Source: JBBPYR01 sp038199755 (GTDB lineage Bacteria; Chloroflexota; Ktedonobacteria; Ktedonobacterales; Ktedonobacteraceae). From it: a stretch of DNA of 64,000 nt. The DNA is taken from the NCBI GenBank assembly GCA_038199755.1, contig JBBPYR010000135.1:1-64000 (forward strand). The letters are read 5' to 3'. The translations under genes and the position numbers were made by a program. Shown piece after piece: positions 52,294 to 61,021 of the stretch; position 1 is the stretch's first letter, and each line of letters opens with the position of its first letter. The notes below the pieces were generated by a model. That model was not told the DNA's origin. It saw nothing but the letters and a program-made list of their open reading frames with translations, and searched no databases.

Positions 52294-53460
52294 ATGTCGC
52301 TGAAGACAAATGTAGATGCTCTTTTGCATGCTGCTGTGCATGCAGGAGATGTCCCCGGAGTGACAGCAGTTGCCACAGATCGCAACGGAACGATCTACGA
52401 AGGTGGTTTCGGCTCGCGTACGCTCGGCACAGCAACTGAGATGACCCCTGATACCGTTGTCTGGATTGCCTCGATGACCAAGGCACTGACGAGCACAGCT
52501 GCCATGCAGCTTGTCGAGCAAGGCAAACTCACGCTCGACACGCTAGCAAGTGATATTGTGCCAGAGTTAGGTCAGGTGGTTGTGCTCGAAGGATATGATG
52601 CTGATGGTCAGCCGCGCACCCGAGCACCGAAGCGAGCTATTACCCTACGTCACTTGCTCACGCACACAGCTGGTTTCAGCTACGAGTTCTGGAACGCGGA
52701 TATCCTGCGCTATCTAGAGGTCAAAGGCGTGCCTCCTATCATCAGTTGCCAAAACGCGGCTTTGCAGCTGCCCTTGCTCTTTGATCCAGGAGACCGCTGG
52801 GAGTACGGCATCAATATCGATTGGGCTGGTAAAATCGTGGAGGCGATCAGTGGTAAGAAGTTGGGCCTCTATCTTGCAGAAAATGTGCTTGGGCCACTGG
52901 ACATGACCGATACTGCCTTCCACATAACACCAGCGATGCGGCAACGGCTTGCCCCAGTCCATCAGCGAGGCGAAGACGGCTCGCTTTCCCCCACCGATTT
53001 TGAAGTTCCCCAGAGCCCAGAGTTTGAAATGGGTGGTGGCGGCTTGTATGGGACGGCAGGTGATTATCTGAAGTTTGTGCGTATGATACTCAACCAGGGC
53101 AAAGTTGGTTCAGGGCAGATACTCAAAGCGGAAACTGTCGAACTGATGTCACGCAATGCTATGGGTGACTCTAAAGTGACCATGCTACATACGGCTATGC
53201 CGCCTGTCACTAACGACGCCGAGTTCTTCCCCGGCATGCCAAAATCATGGGGATTGAGCTTCATGATTAATGACGAACAAGCTCCCACAGGTCGCTCAGT
53301 GGGTAGTCTGGCCTGGGCAGGACTTGCGAACACCTATTATTGGATTGACCAAGCACGTGGTCTAGGCGGTGTATACGCTACACAGATATTCCCCTTCGCC
53401 GATATCAAGTCTTTCCCCCTGTTCTTGGAATTCGAGAAAGCGGTGTATCAAAGCCGCTAA
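52294..53460 (+). CDS. Serine beta-lactamase-like hydrolase (class C / EstB fold)
   Basis: A 388-residue cytosolic penicillin-binding-protein-fold hydrolase. The SxxK motif is ASMTKALTSTAAM, the YxN motif is in WEYGINIDWAGKIVEA, and the KTG-equivalent region lies toward the C-terminus (GLSFMINDEQAPTGR). There is no signal peptide, so it is more likely an esterase or peptidase than a resistance beta-lactamase. GAGGAGGG is 7 nt before the ATG at 52294; the frame is open to 52234. A strong hairpin follows the stop. Confidence 0.85.
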   Translation: MSLKTNVDALLHAAVHAGDVPGVTAVATDRNGTIYEGGFGSRTLGTATEMTPDTVVWIASMTKALTSTAAMQLVEQGKLTLDTLASDIVPELGQVVVLEGYDADGQPRTRAPKRAITLRHLLTHTAGFSYEFWNADILRYLEVKGVPPIISCQNAALQLPLLFDPGDRWEYGINIDWAGKIVEAISGKKLGLYLAENVLGPLDMTDTAFHITPAMRQRLAPVHQRGEDGSLSPTDFEVPQSPEFEMGGGGLYGTAGDYLKFVRMILNQGKVGSGQILKAETVELMSRNAMGDSKVTMLHTAMPPVTNDAEFFPGMPKSWGLSFMINDEQAPTGRSVGSLAWAGLANTYYWIDQARGLGGVYATQIFPFADIKSFPLFLEFEKAVYQSR

Positions 53461-53488
53461 TCTATTTGTTCGCTAGTCCCAGAAAACG

Positions 53489-53526
53489 CGATGTGCAAGT
53501 TTTGTGAGTACAAAACTTGCACATCG
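53489..53526 (+). terminator. 17-bp hairpin with GAGT loop after the serine hydrolase
   Basis: Arms 53489-53505 and 53510-53526 pair perfectly over 17 bp with a 4-nt loop, 28 bp after the hydrolase stop. No T-run follows. It lies between the hydrolase and the convergent TetR gene, so it may separate both transcripts. Confidence 0.65.
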
Positions 53527-53651
53527 GAAAGCGTGATATTTTGTGCAGAATGGCTCTAGAGGCTCTTATAGATATATTGAGAGTCAAGAAATAGCTGCTA
53601 CCATAGGCTATCTGCTATCCTATGGCTATACGAAGTTAAAAGCACTACCTT

Positions 53652-54341
53652 TTAAATAGGTGAGGTATGCACAGGTGAATTGATACCCGTAATATAAATA
53701 CGGCGAATTCCTTGTAAAATGCGTTCTGGCGACAGACCGCGTTCCTGACGTTGGATGTGATAGAACATGGGGTGCAACGTGTTGAGGAGAGCGTCCGCTG
53801 TAAAAGAGATATCAAGACTCGCTAACTCTCCTTGTTCTACAGCCACAGTGAGCAGACTCACGAACAGATCACGCAGCGATAGATAGAACGAAATATGTTG
53901 GCTGCGACTTGTTTCATCACAAAATGCCTCTTGCATCTCATTGTGTGCGATTGGGCCTAACAATGCACCCTGCTCTTCCAGAAAAGCAATTAAATGTTTC
54001 AGTAAGCCATCGAGCCGTTCTAAGGCGGAAGAGCTTGCCTGTTCTGCAAATAGAGCATCGATTTTATGCATGAGTTGCTCATGATGCTCACGCAGCAAAT
54101 CCATGCATAGTTCGCCCTTGTGAGCATAACGACGGTAGAGCGTGCCCTGCCCAACACCTGCCGCCTTGGCAATCTGGTGCATACTTACAGCCTGAACTCC
54201 ATATTGGGCAAAAAGGCTTTGTGCCGCTTGCAAGATGCGACGACGGTGCTCCATCGCGTCTCGCCGCTCATGACGTACAGGGGTCTCCAGTTGCATGGTG
54301 ACTCCAAAAAGCTTTGAGGTATCACGAGATTCCTTTATCAT
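53652..54341 (-). CDS. TetR/AcrR-family transcriptional regulator
   Basis: A 229-residue TetR-family protein. The DNA-binding domain covers about residues 25-75, with RRRILQAAQSLFAQYGVQAVSMHQIAKAAGVGQ split across the helices and the recognition-helix region GVGQGTLYRRYAHKGEL. The ligand-binding half follows. The ATG at 54341 follows AGAGGAAG. It is divergent from the DrrAB-type exporter, and the shared 194-bp region has overlapping promoters and two GGAC-N4-GTCC palindromes, so it almost certainly represses itself and the exporter. Confidence 0.9.
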   Translation of the reverse strand: MIKESRDTSKLFGVTMQLETPVRHERRDAMEHRRRILQAAQSLFAQYGVQAVSMHQIAKAAGVGQGTLYRRYAHKGELCMDLLREHHEQLMHKIDALFAEQASSSALERLDGLLKHLIAFLEEQGALLGPIAHNEMQEAFCDETSRSQHISFYLSLRDLFVSLLTVAVEQGELASLDISFTADALLNTLHPMFYHIQRQERGLSPERILQGIRRIYITGINSPVHTSPI

Positions 54342-54353
54342 GATTTCTTCCTC

Positions 54354-54382
54354 TTGACAAACGGACACGTGTCCGGTACAAT
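54354..54382 (+). promoter_or_regulatory. Exporter promoter with embedded operator
   Basis: TTGACA at 54354-54359, a 17-bp spacer and TACAAT at 54377-54382 form a near-consensus promoter pointing right to the ABC genes. The spacer holds a 14-bp palindrome (54362-54375, core GGACACGTGTCC), placing an operator between the -35 and -10 boxes. Confidence 0.85.
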
Positions 54383-54418
54383 ATCTATGTGGACATATGT
54401 CCACATAGATATTGTACC
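54375..54418. promoter_or_regulatory. Perfect 44-bp palindrome carrying both -10 boxes
   Basis: Positions 54375-54418 read identically on both strands for 44 bp. Each end carries TACAAT: one is the -10 of the rightward exporter promoter and the other (54411-54416, minus strand) the -10 of the leftward tetR promoter. The centre is GGACATATGTCC (54391-54402), matching the operator in the exporter spacer. Both expected start sites (near 54389 and 54404) fall in or next to it. Confidence 0.9.
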
Positions 54419-54439
54419 ATACGATAGCATGACGGTCAA
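54411..54439 (-). promoter_or_regulatory. tetR promoter
   Basis: On the minus strand, TTGACC (54439-54434), 17 bp, then TACAAT (54416-54411). It faces the exporter promoter, and the two predicted start sites overlap by about 15 bp, so the polymerases meet head on. Confidence 0.8.
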
Positions 54440-54535
54440 CGTTGCGCTATTTCTCACCAGGACGGTTGCAAAATCTTGCACCTGCCCTGGGTTTTTCTGA
54501 TATGACTCGGTATGACTCATTAGAGGAAAGAATTT

Positions 54536-55540
54536 ATGTCGAATAGACCCGCTATTCTTGCAGAGGGACTGCAAAAACATTATGGAACAACGCACGCCCT
54601 TGCCGGACTTGATTTAGAGGCTGAAGAAGGCACGGTTCTCGGCGTCCTCGGCCCCAATGGAGCTGGTAAGACGACCGCGGTACGTATACTCACCACACTG
54701 CTGCGCCCAGATGCGGGCCGTGCAGAGGTTGCCGGGCTGGATGTTGTTAAAGATGCACATCTTCTGCGCTCCCGTATTGGCCTCGCGGGTCAATACGCCG
54801 CCGTTGACGAATACCTGACCGGATATGAAAACCTGAAAATGTTTGGGCAACTCTACCACTTATCAGGAACAGCCGCACGCCAACGTGCCAATGAGCTACT
54901 GAAACGCTTTGATCTGGTCGAAGCCGCTGGTCGTCCTGTGAAGACCTACTCTGGCGGTATGCGTCGTCGCCTCGACTTGGCGGCCAGCTTGATTATGACA
55001 CCACCAGTCATCTTCCTGGATGAGCCAACGACTGGCCTTGATCCGCGTGGGCGTCTCGCCATGTGGGAGATCATTAGCGGTCTTGTCTCAGAGGGCACCA
55101 CCGTTCTCCTTACCACACAATACCTGGAGGAGGCCGATCAACTCGCCACGCAAATCGTGGTGATTGACCACGGGCGCGTGATCGCCAAAGGCACAGCGGA
55201 CGAACTGAAAACACAGGTTGGTGGTGAACGACTTGAGATTACGGTGGCACGTGGAAGTGATATGAATGATGCATTACAAGCGGTTCACCCCTATAGCACG
55301 GGTGATATCCAGGTTGATGCAACCACACGGCGAGTCGTGGTGCCAGTAGCAAATGGCGCACAGTTGCTTGTGTCCGTTGTGCGCGACCTCGATGCCGCAC
55401 AAATTTCCCTGGACGACCTAGCACTTCGTCGCCCCACGCTGGATGATGTCTTCCTATCACTGACGGGTCGCAGTACAGCCGAAGAGGATGTTGCCAGTGA
55501 CGAAAAGGCCGATCGACCTTTGGTAAGGAGTGTACGATGA
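54536..55540 (+). CDS. ABC transporter ATP-binding protein (DrrA-type)
   Basis: A 334-residue ATPase of the daunorubicin-resistance type exporter family. The Walker A is GPNGAGKTTAV, the signature is YSGGMRRRLDLA, Walker B is VIFLDEPTTGLD and the switch His is in LTTQYLEEADQLA. The C-terminal regulatory domain of about 90 residues is that of DrrA/NodI proteins. AGAGGAAAG precedes the ATG. Its stop overlaps the permease start (ATGA). Together they should export a hydrophobic drug or lipid, controlled by the divergent TetR protein. Confidence 0.93.
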   Translation: MSNRPAILAEGLQKHYGTTHALAGLDLEAEEGTVLGVLGPNGAGKTTAVRILTTLLRPDAGRAEVAGLDVVKDAHLLRSRIGLAGQYAAVDEYLTGYENLKMFGQLYHLSGTAARQRANELLKRFDLVEAAGRPVKTYSGGMRRRLDLAASLIMTPPVIFLDEPTTGLDPRGRLAMWEIISGLVSEGTTVLLTTQYLEEADQLATQIVVIDHGRVIAKGTADELKTQVGGERLEITVARGSDMNDALQAVHPYSTGDIQVDATTRRVVVPVANGAQLLVSVVRDLDAAQISLDDLALRRPTLDDVFLSLTGRSTAEEDVASDEKADRPLVRSVR

Positions 55541-56355
55541 GCACTGATGCACAGAGAGTTGAACCATTGATTCCACAACAACGTCCCGCGCTGTATTGGA
55601 CCTTTGCCGATGCACTGATCCTGGCGCGACGGAACTTGATGCAAATTCCACGCATTCCAGAAGAGTTGCTCTTCTCGACCATTCAGCCAATCATGTTTGT
55701 GCTGCTCTTCCGCTATGTGTTCGGTGGAGCAATCGCCGTGAGCGGCACCACCTATGTGAATTACCTGATGGCTGGCATCTTTGCCCAAACGGTCATCTTC
55801 GGCTCAACCACAACAGGTATCGGGCTTGCTAATGACCTGCAAAAGGGCCTGGTTGATCGCTTCCGTTCACTGCCAATGGCGAAGTCAGCCGTGCTGACGG
55901 GCCGCACACTGTCTGATCTGGTGCGGAACGTCTTCGTAGTGACGGTAATGTGGATCGTCGGCCTGCTGGTTGGCTTCCGACCAGAGGGTTCATTCTTTGA
56001 GCTTGCTGGTGCTGTCGGTCTGCTCTTGCTCGTAAGCTTTGCCTTCTCGTGGATCTCAGCAACGATCGGGATGGCGGTGAGTAGCGTTGAGGCGGCACAA
56101 TCTGCTGGCTTCATCTGGCTGTTTCCGCTGACCTTTGCCAGCAGTGCATTCGTACCTACGAAAAGCATGCCTGACTGGTTGCGTCTCTTCGCAGAACATC
56201 AGCCAGTCTCACTCGTCGTCAACGGCGTACGTGGCTTGCTGCTCAATCAGCCTGATGCCGCCACAATCTGGCAGGCTGTCGCCTGGTGTGTGGGCATTCT
56301 CGTTGTCTTTATCCCACTCGCAGTGCTGGCGTATGGGCGTCGTACAGCACGTTAA
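55537..56355 (+). CDS. ABC-2 type transporter permease (DrrB-type)
   Basis: A 272-residue integral membrane subunit of the ABC-2 family with six predicted spans. The conserved FGGAIAVSGTTYVNYLMAGI, TGIGLANDLQKGLVDRFRSLPM (split here at KGLV) and FPLTFASSAFVPTKSMPDWL regions match DrrB. It is coupled to the ATPase by an ATGA overlap. A strong terminator follows 17 nt after its stop, closing a two-gene operon. Confidence 0.92.
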   Translation: MSTDAQRVEPLIPQQRPALYWTFADALILARRNLMQIPRIPEELLFSTIQPIMFVLLFRYVFGGAIAVSGTTYVNYLMAGIFAQTVIFGSTTTGIGLANDLQKGLVDRFRSLPMAKSAVLTGRTLSDLVRNVFVVTVMWIVGLLVGFRPEGSFFELAGAVGLLLLVSFAFSWISATIGMAVSSVEAAQSAGFIWLFPLTFASSAFVPTKSMPDWLRLFAEHQPVSLVVNGVRGLLLNQPDAATIWQAVAWCVGILVVFIPLAVLAYGRRTAR

Positions 56356-56371
56356 ATACAGTTTATAGCAG

Positions 56372-56417
56372 ACAGGGCATGACGCGTGAATCCGCGTCAT
56401 GCCCTGTTCTAGTTTTT
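56372..56417 (+). terminator. Rho-independent terminator of the exporter operon
   Basis: A 15-bp perfect GC-rich stem (56372-56386 with 56393-56407), a 6-nt loop and a TTTTT run at 56413-56417, 17 bp after the permease stop. Confidence 0.92.
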
Positions 56418-56583
56418 AGGCTGGCTAAGAAGGTATAGTTATCTGTTTATCTCAGTGTATTGAAAGTATGCGACTATTCATCTCCATATTTAGGCCAGAG
56501 TTGTGGAAGAAATCAGAAAAAGGATATACTGATAAGTAGAGCAAATGAAGGTATGCCGTACAGGTACAAAGGGAGAGCGCGTC

Positions 56584-57765
56584 ATGAAGAAACGAACTCA
56601 GGTGGGCATTATCGGAGCCGGGCCAGCTGGATTATTGTTGTCGCTTCTCTTAGCCAAAGAGGGATACGATTCGCTCGTGCTGGAAAGCCGTAGTAGAGAA
56701 GAGGTTGAATCGACCATTCGTGCTGGCGTGCTTGAGCAGGGTACAATCGAGTTGATGACCGAGTTGGGGCTAGATGAACGCATGAATCGTGAAGGTGTGG
56801 TGCATCATGGTATCGAGCTTCGCTTCGATGGAGAGTCACATCGTATTCCCTTAACTGACCTGACTGGGCATGCTATCATGCTATATCCACAACATGAAGT
56901 GCTGAAAGATTTTATTGCCGCACGCCTCAGTCAAGGTGGCTCAATTCTCTTTAACGTCAAGGATGTGCAGTTATCCGATATCTCCTCCGACCAGCCTATG
57001 ATACGCTTTACGCATGACCACGAGCAGCATGAACTACAGTGTGACTTCATTGCGGGATGCGACGGCTACCATGGTGTGTCGCGCTCAGCTATCCCGAATG
57101 CCCTACAAGCGGTCTACACGCGCACCTATCCTTTTGGCTGGTTGGGTATCTTGATGCAAGCTCCCCCCTCTGCCCACGAGTTGATTTATGCCTACTCCGA
57201 ACGCGGCTTTTCTCTGGTCAGCACACGTTCGCCAGAACTACAGCGCATGTATGTCCAGTGTGATCCACAGGATAACATTGCCAACTGGTCAGACGCGATG
57301 ATTCTGGAAGAACTGCAACTCCGCTTGGCCACGAAAGACAACTGGCAATTGCGCGTGGGGCCAATTATCCAGAAAAGTATCCTCGCGATGCGTAGCTTTG
57401 TCATCGAGCCAATGCAATACGGGCGACTATTTCTCGCTGGCGACGCCGCCCATATCGTACCGCCGACAGGAGCGAAGGGACTGAATCTGGCCGTCGCCGA
57501 TGTTCGTCACCTTGCCCGTGCGCTCACAGCCTTCTACAAAAAGCAGCAAACGGACTTGTTGGAAGCCTACACAGCAACCTGCTTGCGTCGTGTCTGGCGG
57601 GCAGAACATTTCTCCTGGTGGATGACCTCGATGCTGCATCGTTTCCCCGACGATGATGTATTTCAACAGCGCATACAACTTGCTCAGCTTGCATACACGG
57701 TGCGCTCACGTGCCGCCGCCACCAGCCTCGCCGAAAACTACGTTGGTTTACCCTTCGACTGGTAG
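56584..57765 (+). CDS. pobA: 4-hydroxybenzoate 3-monooxygenase
   Basis: A 393-residue flavoprotein hydroxylase, the length of Pseudomonas PobA. It contains the FAD motif GIIGAGPAGLLLSLLL, then RAGVLEQGTIELM, the DG region DFIAGCDGYHGVSR and LAGDAAHIVPPTGAKGLNLA. The end ENYVGLPFDW also matches PobA. It makes protocatechuate from 4-hydroxybenzoate. The ATG at 56584 follows GGGAGA with 7-nt spacing. No protocatechuate-cleaving genes adjoin it; the meta-cleavage cluster of the first 16 kb is the nearest candidate. Confidence 0.9.
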   Translation: MKKRTQVGIIGAGPAGLLLSLLLAKEGYDSLVLESRSREEVESTIRAGVLEQGTIELMTELGLDERMNREGVVHHGIELRFDGESHRIPLTDLTGHAIMLYPQHEVLKDFIAARLSQGGSILFNVKDVQLSDISSDQPMIRFTHDHEQHELQCDFIAGCDGYHGVSRSAIPNALQAVYTRTYPFGWLGILMQAPPSAHELIYAYSERGFSLVSTRSPELQRMYVQCDPQDNIANWSDAMILEELQLRLATKDNWQLRVGPIIQKSILAMRSFVIEPMQYGRLFLAGDAAHIVPPTGAKGLNLAVADVRHLARALTAFYKKQQTDLLEAYTATCLRRVWRAEHFSWWMTSMLHRFPDDDVFQQRIQLAQLAYTVRSRAAATSLAENYVGLPFDW

Positions 57766-57766
57766 C

Positions 57767-58010
57767 TACTCGTAATAGGTACAATTAGGTGAGATAATTG
57801 ACGGATAATACTTTTCTCTCGTAAAGCGAGAGACATTTCTCTTGGCTCTCTTCGTTCAATCCGAAATGGTAGGTTAATAGCGATTTCACTGTCTCATGTA
57901 CGTCTGATGCTTGCTTCCATTTCCGTATTTTTAGCTCGGAAAAGCGAAGATAATTTACAAATGTTGTCTGATGCCGCTCTAGCAACAATGGAATATCAAA
58001 TTCTCGATAT
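57767..58010 (-). pseudogene. Possible coding remnant downstream of pobA
   Basis: Within the 298-bp gap between pobA and the monooxygenase, the minus strand has a frame of about 75 codons ending near 57785 (YREFDIPLLLERHQTTFV then NYLRFSELKIRKWKQA). It has protein-like composition but no credible start or ribosome site. It may be the tail of a lost gene. No family recognised. The rest of the gap shows only a 7-bp hairpin. Confidence 0.25.
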
Positions 58011-58063
58011 CCTCACTCTATGTTATCGTCAATAAGACATTGAGAAAGAAGGCTTTTTTGTAG

Positions 58064-59587
58064 CTAATGACTATACGAAATCTCTTTTACAGGCTTCGTC
58101 GTGTAATGCTCCCCATCAAAGTGGCGGGTTCTGCGTCGAAACTCGAAGGTGAAGCCGGGCCAGAGCGTGGTATTGCGGCCATTGGCATCAAGATACCAAC
58201 TGGAGCAACCGGAGACCCAGACCGTACTTTTCATCCTTTGTTGCATCTCGCTATTAAATGCTTCCTCGCTCTCAGGCTGCACTTCGACCGCTTGTACGTG
58301 TTGTCGCTCCATCATATGCATACAATCGAGGATATACGATAGCTGAGCTTCAATCATATAGACCATGGAGTTGTGCCCCAATCCGGTATTGGGGCCGATC
58401 AGTAAGAACATATTGGGAAAGCCTGCGACAGTTGTTCCGAGATAGGCATGCGAGCCTGCTTGCCAGCTTTCAGCGAGTGATTGACCGTCACGCCCATGCA
58501 CGAACTGTGGCAGGTGGGCGTCTGTGACGTGAAAACCAGTTCCGCAGATAATGACATCGACCTCGTGCTCTTTGCCATCCGCGGTCACAATACTATGCGC
58601 CCGCACCTCGCGAATACGCTCAGACACGACATCCACATTGGGTTGCGTCAAAGCTGGATAGAAGTCATCGGAGAGCAAAATGCGTTTGCAGCCCATCATA
58701 TAGCGTGGTGTGAGCTTTTCCCGCAACACTGGGTCTGACACCTGGCGTTGCAGATGCTTTTGAGCCACTTCTACTGCCGTTGCCAAGGCATTACGCCGAT
58801 AGACCAGCCCAATTGCCGTCAGTTCATGCAACCAGTAAATTCTGGCACGGACTAAACGCTGGGTAAAGGGCAGGATACGGTACAGCGCACGTTGCCAGGC
58901 CGCGATTGGCGCATCCAGGCGTGGCACAATCCAGGGTGGTGTACGCAAGAACAGCGTGAGGGCAGCCACATGTGGCTGAATGCGCGGAACGAACTGAATC
59001 GCCGATGCCCCCGTGCCGATCACAGCGACACGCTTGCCTGTCAAATCATAATCGTGCCGCCATTGTGAGGAATGGAATAAGACACCCGCAAAGTTTTCTA
59101 TACCCGCGATTGAGGGCAAGGAAGGTTCGCTGAGTGGCCCATTGCCCAGGATAAGTATATCAGCAATAAGTGGCCCATGCGTGGTCGTAAGATGCCAACG
59201 CTGCTCCTGTTCATTCCACGTTGCATCCTGCAACGCACAATTCCAGCGCACATGGGGTAAGATACCGAAGCGTTCCGCGCTGTGCCGTAAATAGCTCTGA
59301 ATTTCGGGCTGCGGTGGATACAAACGGCTCCACTGCGGATTCATAGCAAACGAGAAGGAGTAGAGGTGTGAGGGAATGTCACAGGCACAGCCAGGATAGG
59401 TGTTGTCGCGCCATGTACCGCCAAGGTCTGCTGCCTTCTCGATAATGACAAAATCGTTACAGCCATCTTGCTTCAGCCGAATCGCCATACCCAGACCAGA
59501 AAATCCAGTTCCCACAATGGCAACGCGGACAACATTTGTCTTTGCTTCATCTGTAGCTGCTTCGTTGCTCGCAGAAGCGTGCTTCAT
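58064..59587 (-). CDS. Baeyer-Villiger-type flavin monooxygenase
   Basis: A 507-residue two-dinucleotide-domain flavoprotein. The FAD motif is GTGFSGLGMAIRL at the N-terminus and the NADP motif is VIGTGASAIQFVPRI near residue 190. Between them lies FAGVLFHSSQW, which fits the Baeyer-Villiger fingerprint FxGxxxHxxxW followed by an acidic residue. It probably converts ketones to esters with NADPH and oxygen. GGAGGAG is 6 nt before the ATG. It is monocistronic; the neighbours give no substrate hint. Confidence 0.88.
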   Translation of the reverse strand: MKHASASNEAATDEAKTNVVRVAIVGTGFSGLGMAIRLKQDGCNDFVIIEKAADLGGTWRDNTYPGCACDIPSHLYSFSFAMNPQWSRLYPPQPEIQSYLRHSAERFGILPHVRWNCALQDATWNEQEQRWHLTTTHGPLIADILILGNGPLSEPSLPSIAGIENFAGVLFHSSQWRHDYDLTGKRVAVIGTGASAIQFVPRIQPHVAALTLFLRTPPWIVPRLDAPIAAWQRALYRILPFTQRLVRARIYWLHELTAIGLVYRRNALATAVEVAQKHLQRQVSDPVLREKLTPRYMMGCKRILLSDDFYPALTQPNVDVVSERIREVRAHSIVTADGKEHEVDVIICGTGFHVTDAHLPQFVHGRDGQSLAESWQAGSHAYLGTTVAGFPNMFLLIGPNTGLGHNSMVYMIEAQLSYILDCMHMMERQHVQAVEVQPESEEAFNSEMQQRMKSTVWVSGCSSWYLDANGRNTTLWPGFTFEFRRRTRHFDGEHYTTKPVKEISYSH

Positions 59588-59711
59588 CTTTGCTCCTCCA
59601 TTGCTTGCTGTCTACCTAAGACTGCTTTTGTATCAGAGCTGTTGCAAGTTCGGGAATCATCGCACAGTAATATCCGTAGGGACCAGCTTCAGCCCTGGCT
59701 TTTGTGTTGAG

Positions 59712-60251
59712 TTATTCATCACTTTTCTGCGCAAGAGTTCGTTCAAAAGGGATATATGGTATCAAGCCTTTCAAGAACGCTTCAATCTGAATATCAGGTG
59801 GTGCATAACGCGCATCCATGGCAAACCCATTGACCTGGATCATCCAAACCAGGGGATTCGTATCAATCCTAGATGGCAGCGTCCATTTCGGATCCATCTG
59901 ATACATATTCAAGAGATCACGAATTTGTTTGGATTTTGCCTGCATCGTACTCGAACTGAGGCCAAAATAATCCCTTATCTGACTTGAAGTAACATGAGGT
60001 GTTTGCGACGAGTCAAAGAGAAAGTTCACTGTCCCTACGGCATGAATAATGCCACACGCCCATGTGGTAGACTTGCCCGTGTTCAATGGCGAGGGGCGTT
60101 TCCGACAGAGCGTCGCGATCAACTCGCGACAGAGTTGTTTGTACTCTTCATTCAAATGAGACTGACTAAAGGCATCTGTTATTTGAGCCAATTCATCAAA
60201 ACGGGCCTGCATTTCTTTAGGGACATTCTGCGATGTGCTACGTTTAGCCAT
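59712..60251 (-). CDS. DUF6398 domain protein
   Basis: A 179-residue soluble, mostly helical protein matching the DUF6398 family. The conserved block CRKRPSPLNTGKSTTWACGIIH followed by AVGTVNFLFD (given separately) and the helix-turn-helix-like SSQIRDYFGLSSSTMQAKSKQIRD are present. The latter could bind DNA or protein. GGAGAG precedes the ATG. It is divergent from the OsmC gene, with a 273-bp gap that has no other feature I can name. Function is unknown. Confidence 0.8.
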   Translation of the reverse strand: MAKRSTSQNVPKEMQARFDELAQITDAFSQSHLNEEYKQLCRELIATLCRKRPSPLNTGKSTTWACGIIHAVGTVNFLFDSSQTPHVTSSQIRDYFGLSSSTMQAKSKQIRDLLNMYQMDPKWTLPSRIDTNPLVWMIQVNGFAMDARYAPPDIQIEAFLKGLIPYIPFERTLAQKSDE

Positions 60252-60524
60252 ACATGCATCTCTCCGGTATTCAATACAACAATTGGCATCCGACTATGAC
60301 AACCTCTATGTAGAAGTAGTATAGCATCTTTTCTGAGCAGTAATATATTTTTCCTCAAACTTCCAGTAGAAGTCCAGCAAGCAAGCGTTGTGTTAACAAA
60401 TGGAAGTGTGTGCGCTCACCAAGTAATTGCTAAACCTTGCTTTTCCTACCTACTAGATAGTAGATTACAGATATGACGTTGTTGTCATGTCTATTTGTAA
60501 CAGTTTCTAATGGAGGAAAAAAAT

Positions 60525-60968
60525 ATGCCAAAAGCCGCACGTCGCGCCCAGGTTACCTGGGAGGGAACACTCACACAAGGAAATGGTGTTATTGTCAGTA
60601 CCAGCAGTGGTGCTCTTACCGATCTTCCTGTCACCTGGGCATCGCGCGTTGAGAAATCTGATGGCAAGACCAGCCCAGAAGAATTAATTGCCGCCGCCCA
60701 CGCCGAATGTTATGCGATGGGACTGGCGAACACCCTCGCCAATAGTGGCACACCCGTCACGAAGCTCGCTGTTGAAGCGGTCTGCACCTTAAATCTCACC
60801 GCCCAGGGGCTCAAGATCGAGTCAATGGATCTCAACGTCCAGGGTAGTGTGCCAGGTATTGATGCCGCAGCCTTTGAGCAAGCAGCTCAAAAGGCAGAAC
60901 AGACCTGTCCGGTTTCTAACGCCCTGCGCAACAATGTCGCCATTAACGTTCACGCGCAGTTGAACTAG
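60525..60968 (+). CDS. OsmC/Ohr-family peroxidase
   Basis: A 147-residue OsmC-family thiol peroxidase that reduces organic hydroperoxides. The two redox cysteines lie in AAHAECYAMGLA and AEQTCPVSNAL, and the N-terminal AQVTWEGTLTQGNG is typical of OsmC. GGAGG is 8 nt before the ATG at 60525; the ATG at 60510 forms part of the ribosome site itself. It converges on lutC, with an imperfect hairpin (61000-61030) across the gap. Confidence 0.92.
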   Translation: MPKAARRAQVTWEGTLTQGNGVIVSTSSGALTDLPVTWASRVEKSDGKTSPEELIAAAHAECYAMGLANTLANSGTPVTKLAVEAVCTLNLTAQGLKIESMDLNVQGSVPGIDAAAFEQAAQKAEQTCPVSNALRNNVAINVHAQLN

Positions 60969-61021
60969 GAACACGACAGTTGTAACAAACGACAGATAAG
61001 AGGCTTGATTCCGCTTTGAAA

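Noticed and set aside
52294..53460. Calling the serine hydrolase an antibiotic-resistance beta-lactamase
   Set aside because: The SxxK and YxN motifs only define the fold. The lack of a signal peptide and its family resemblance to esterases make resistance unsupported.
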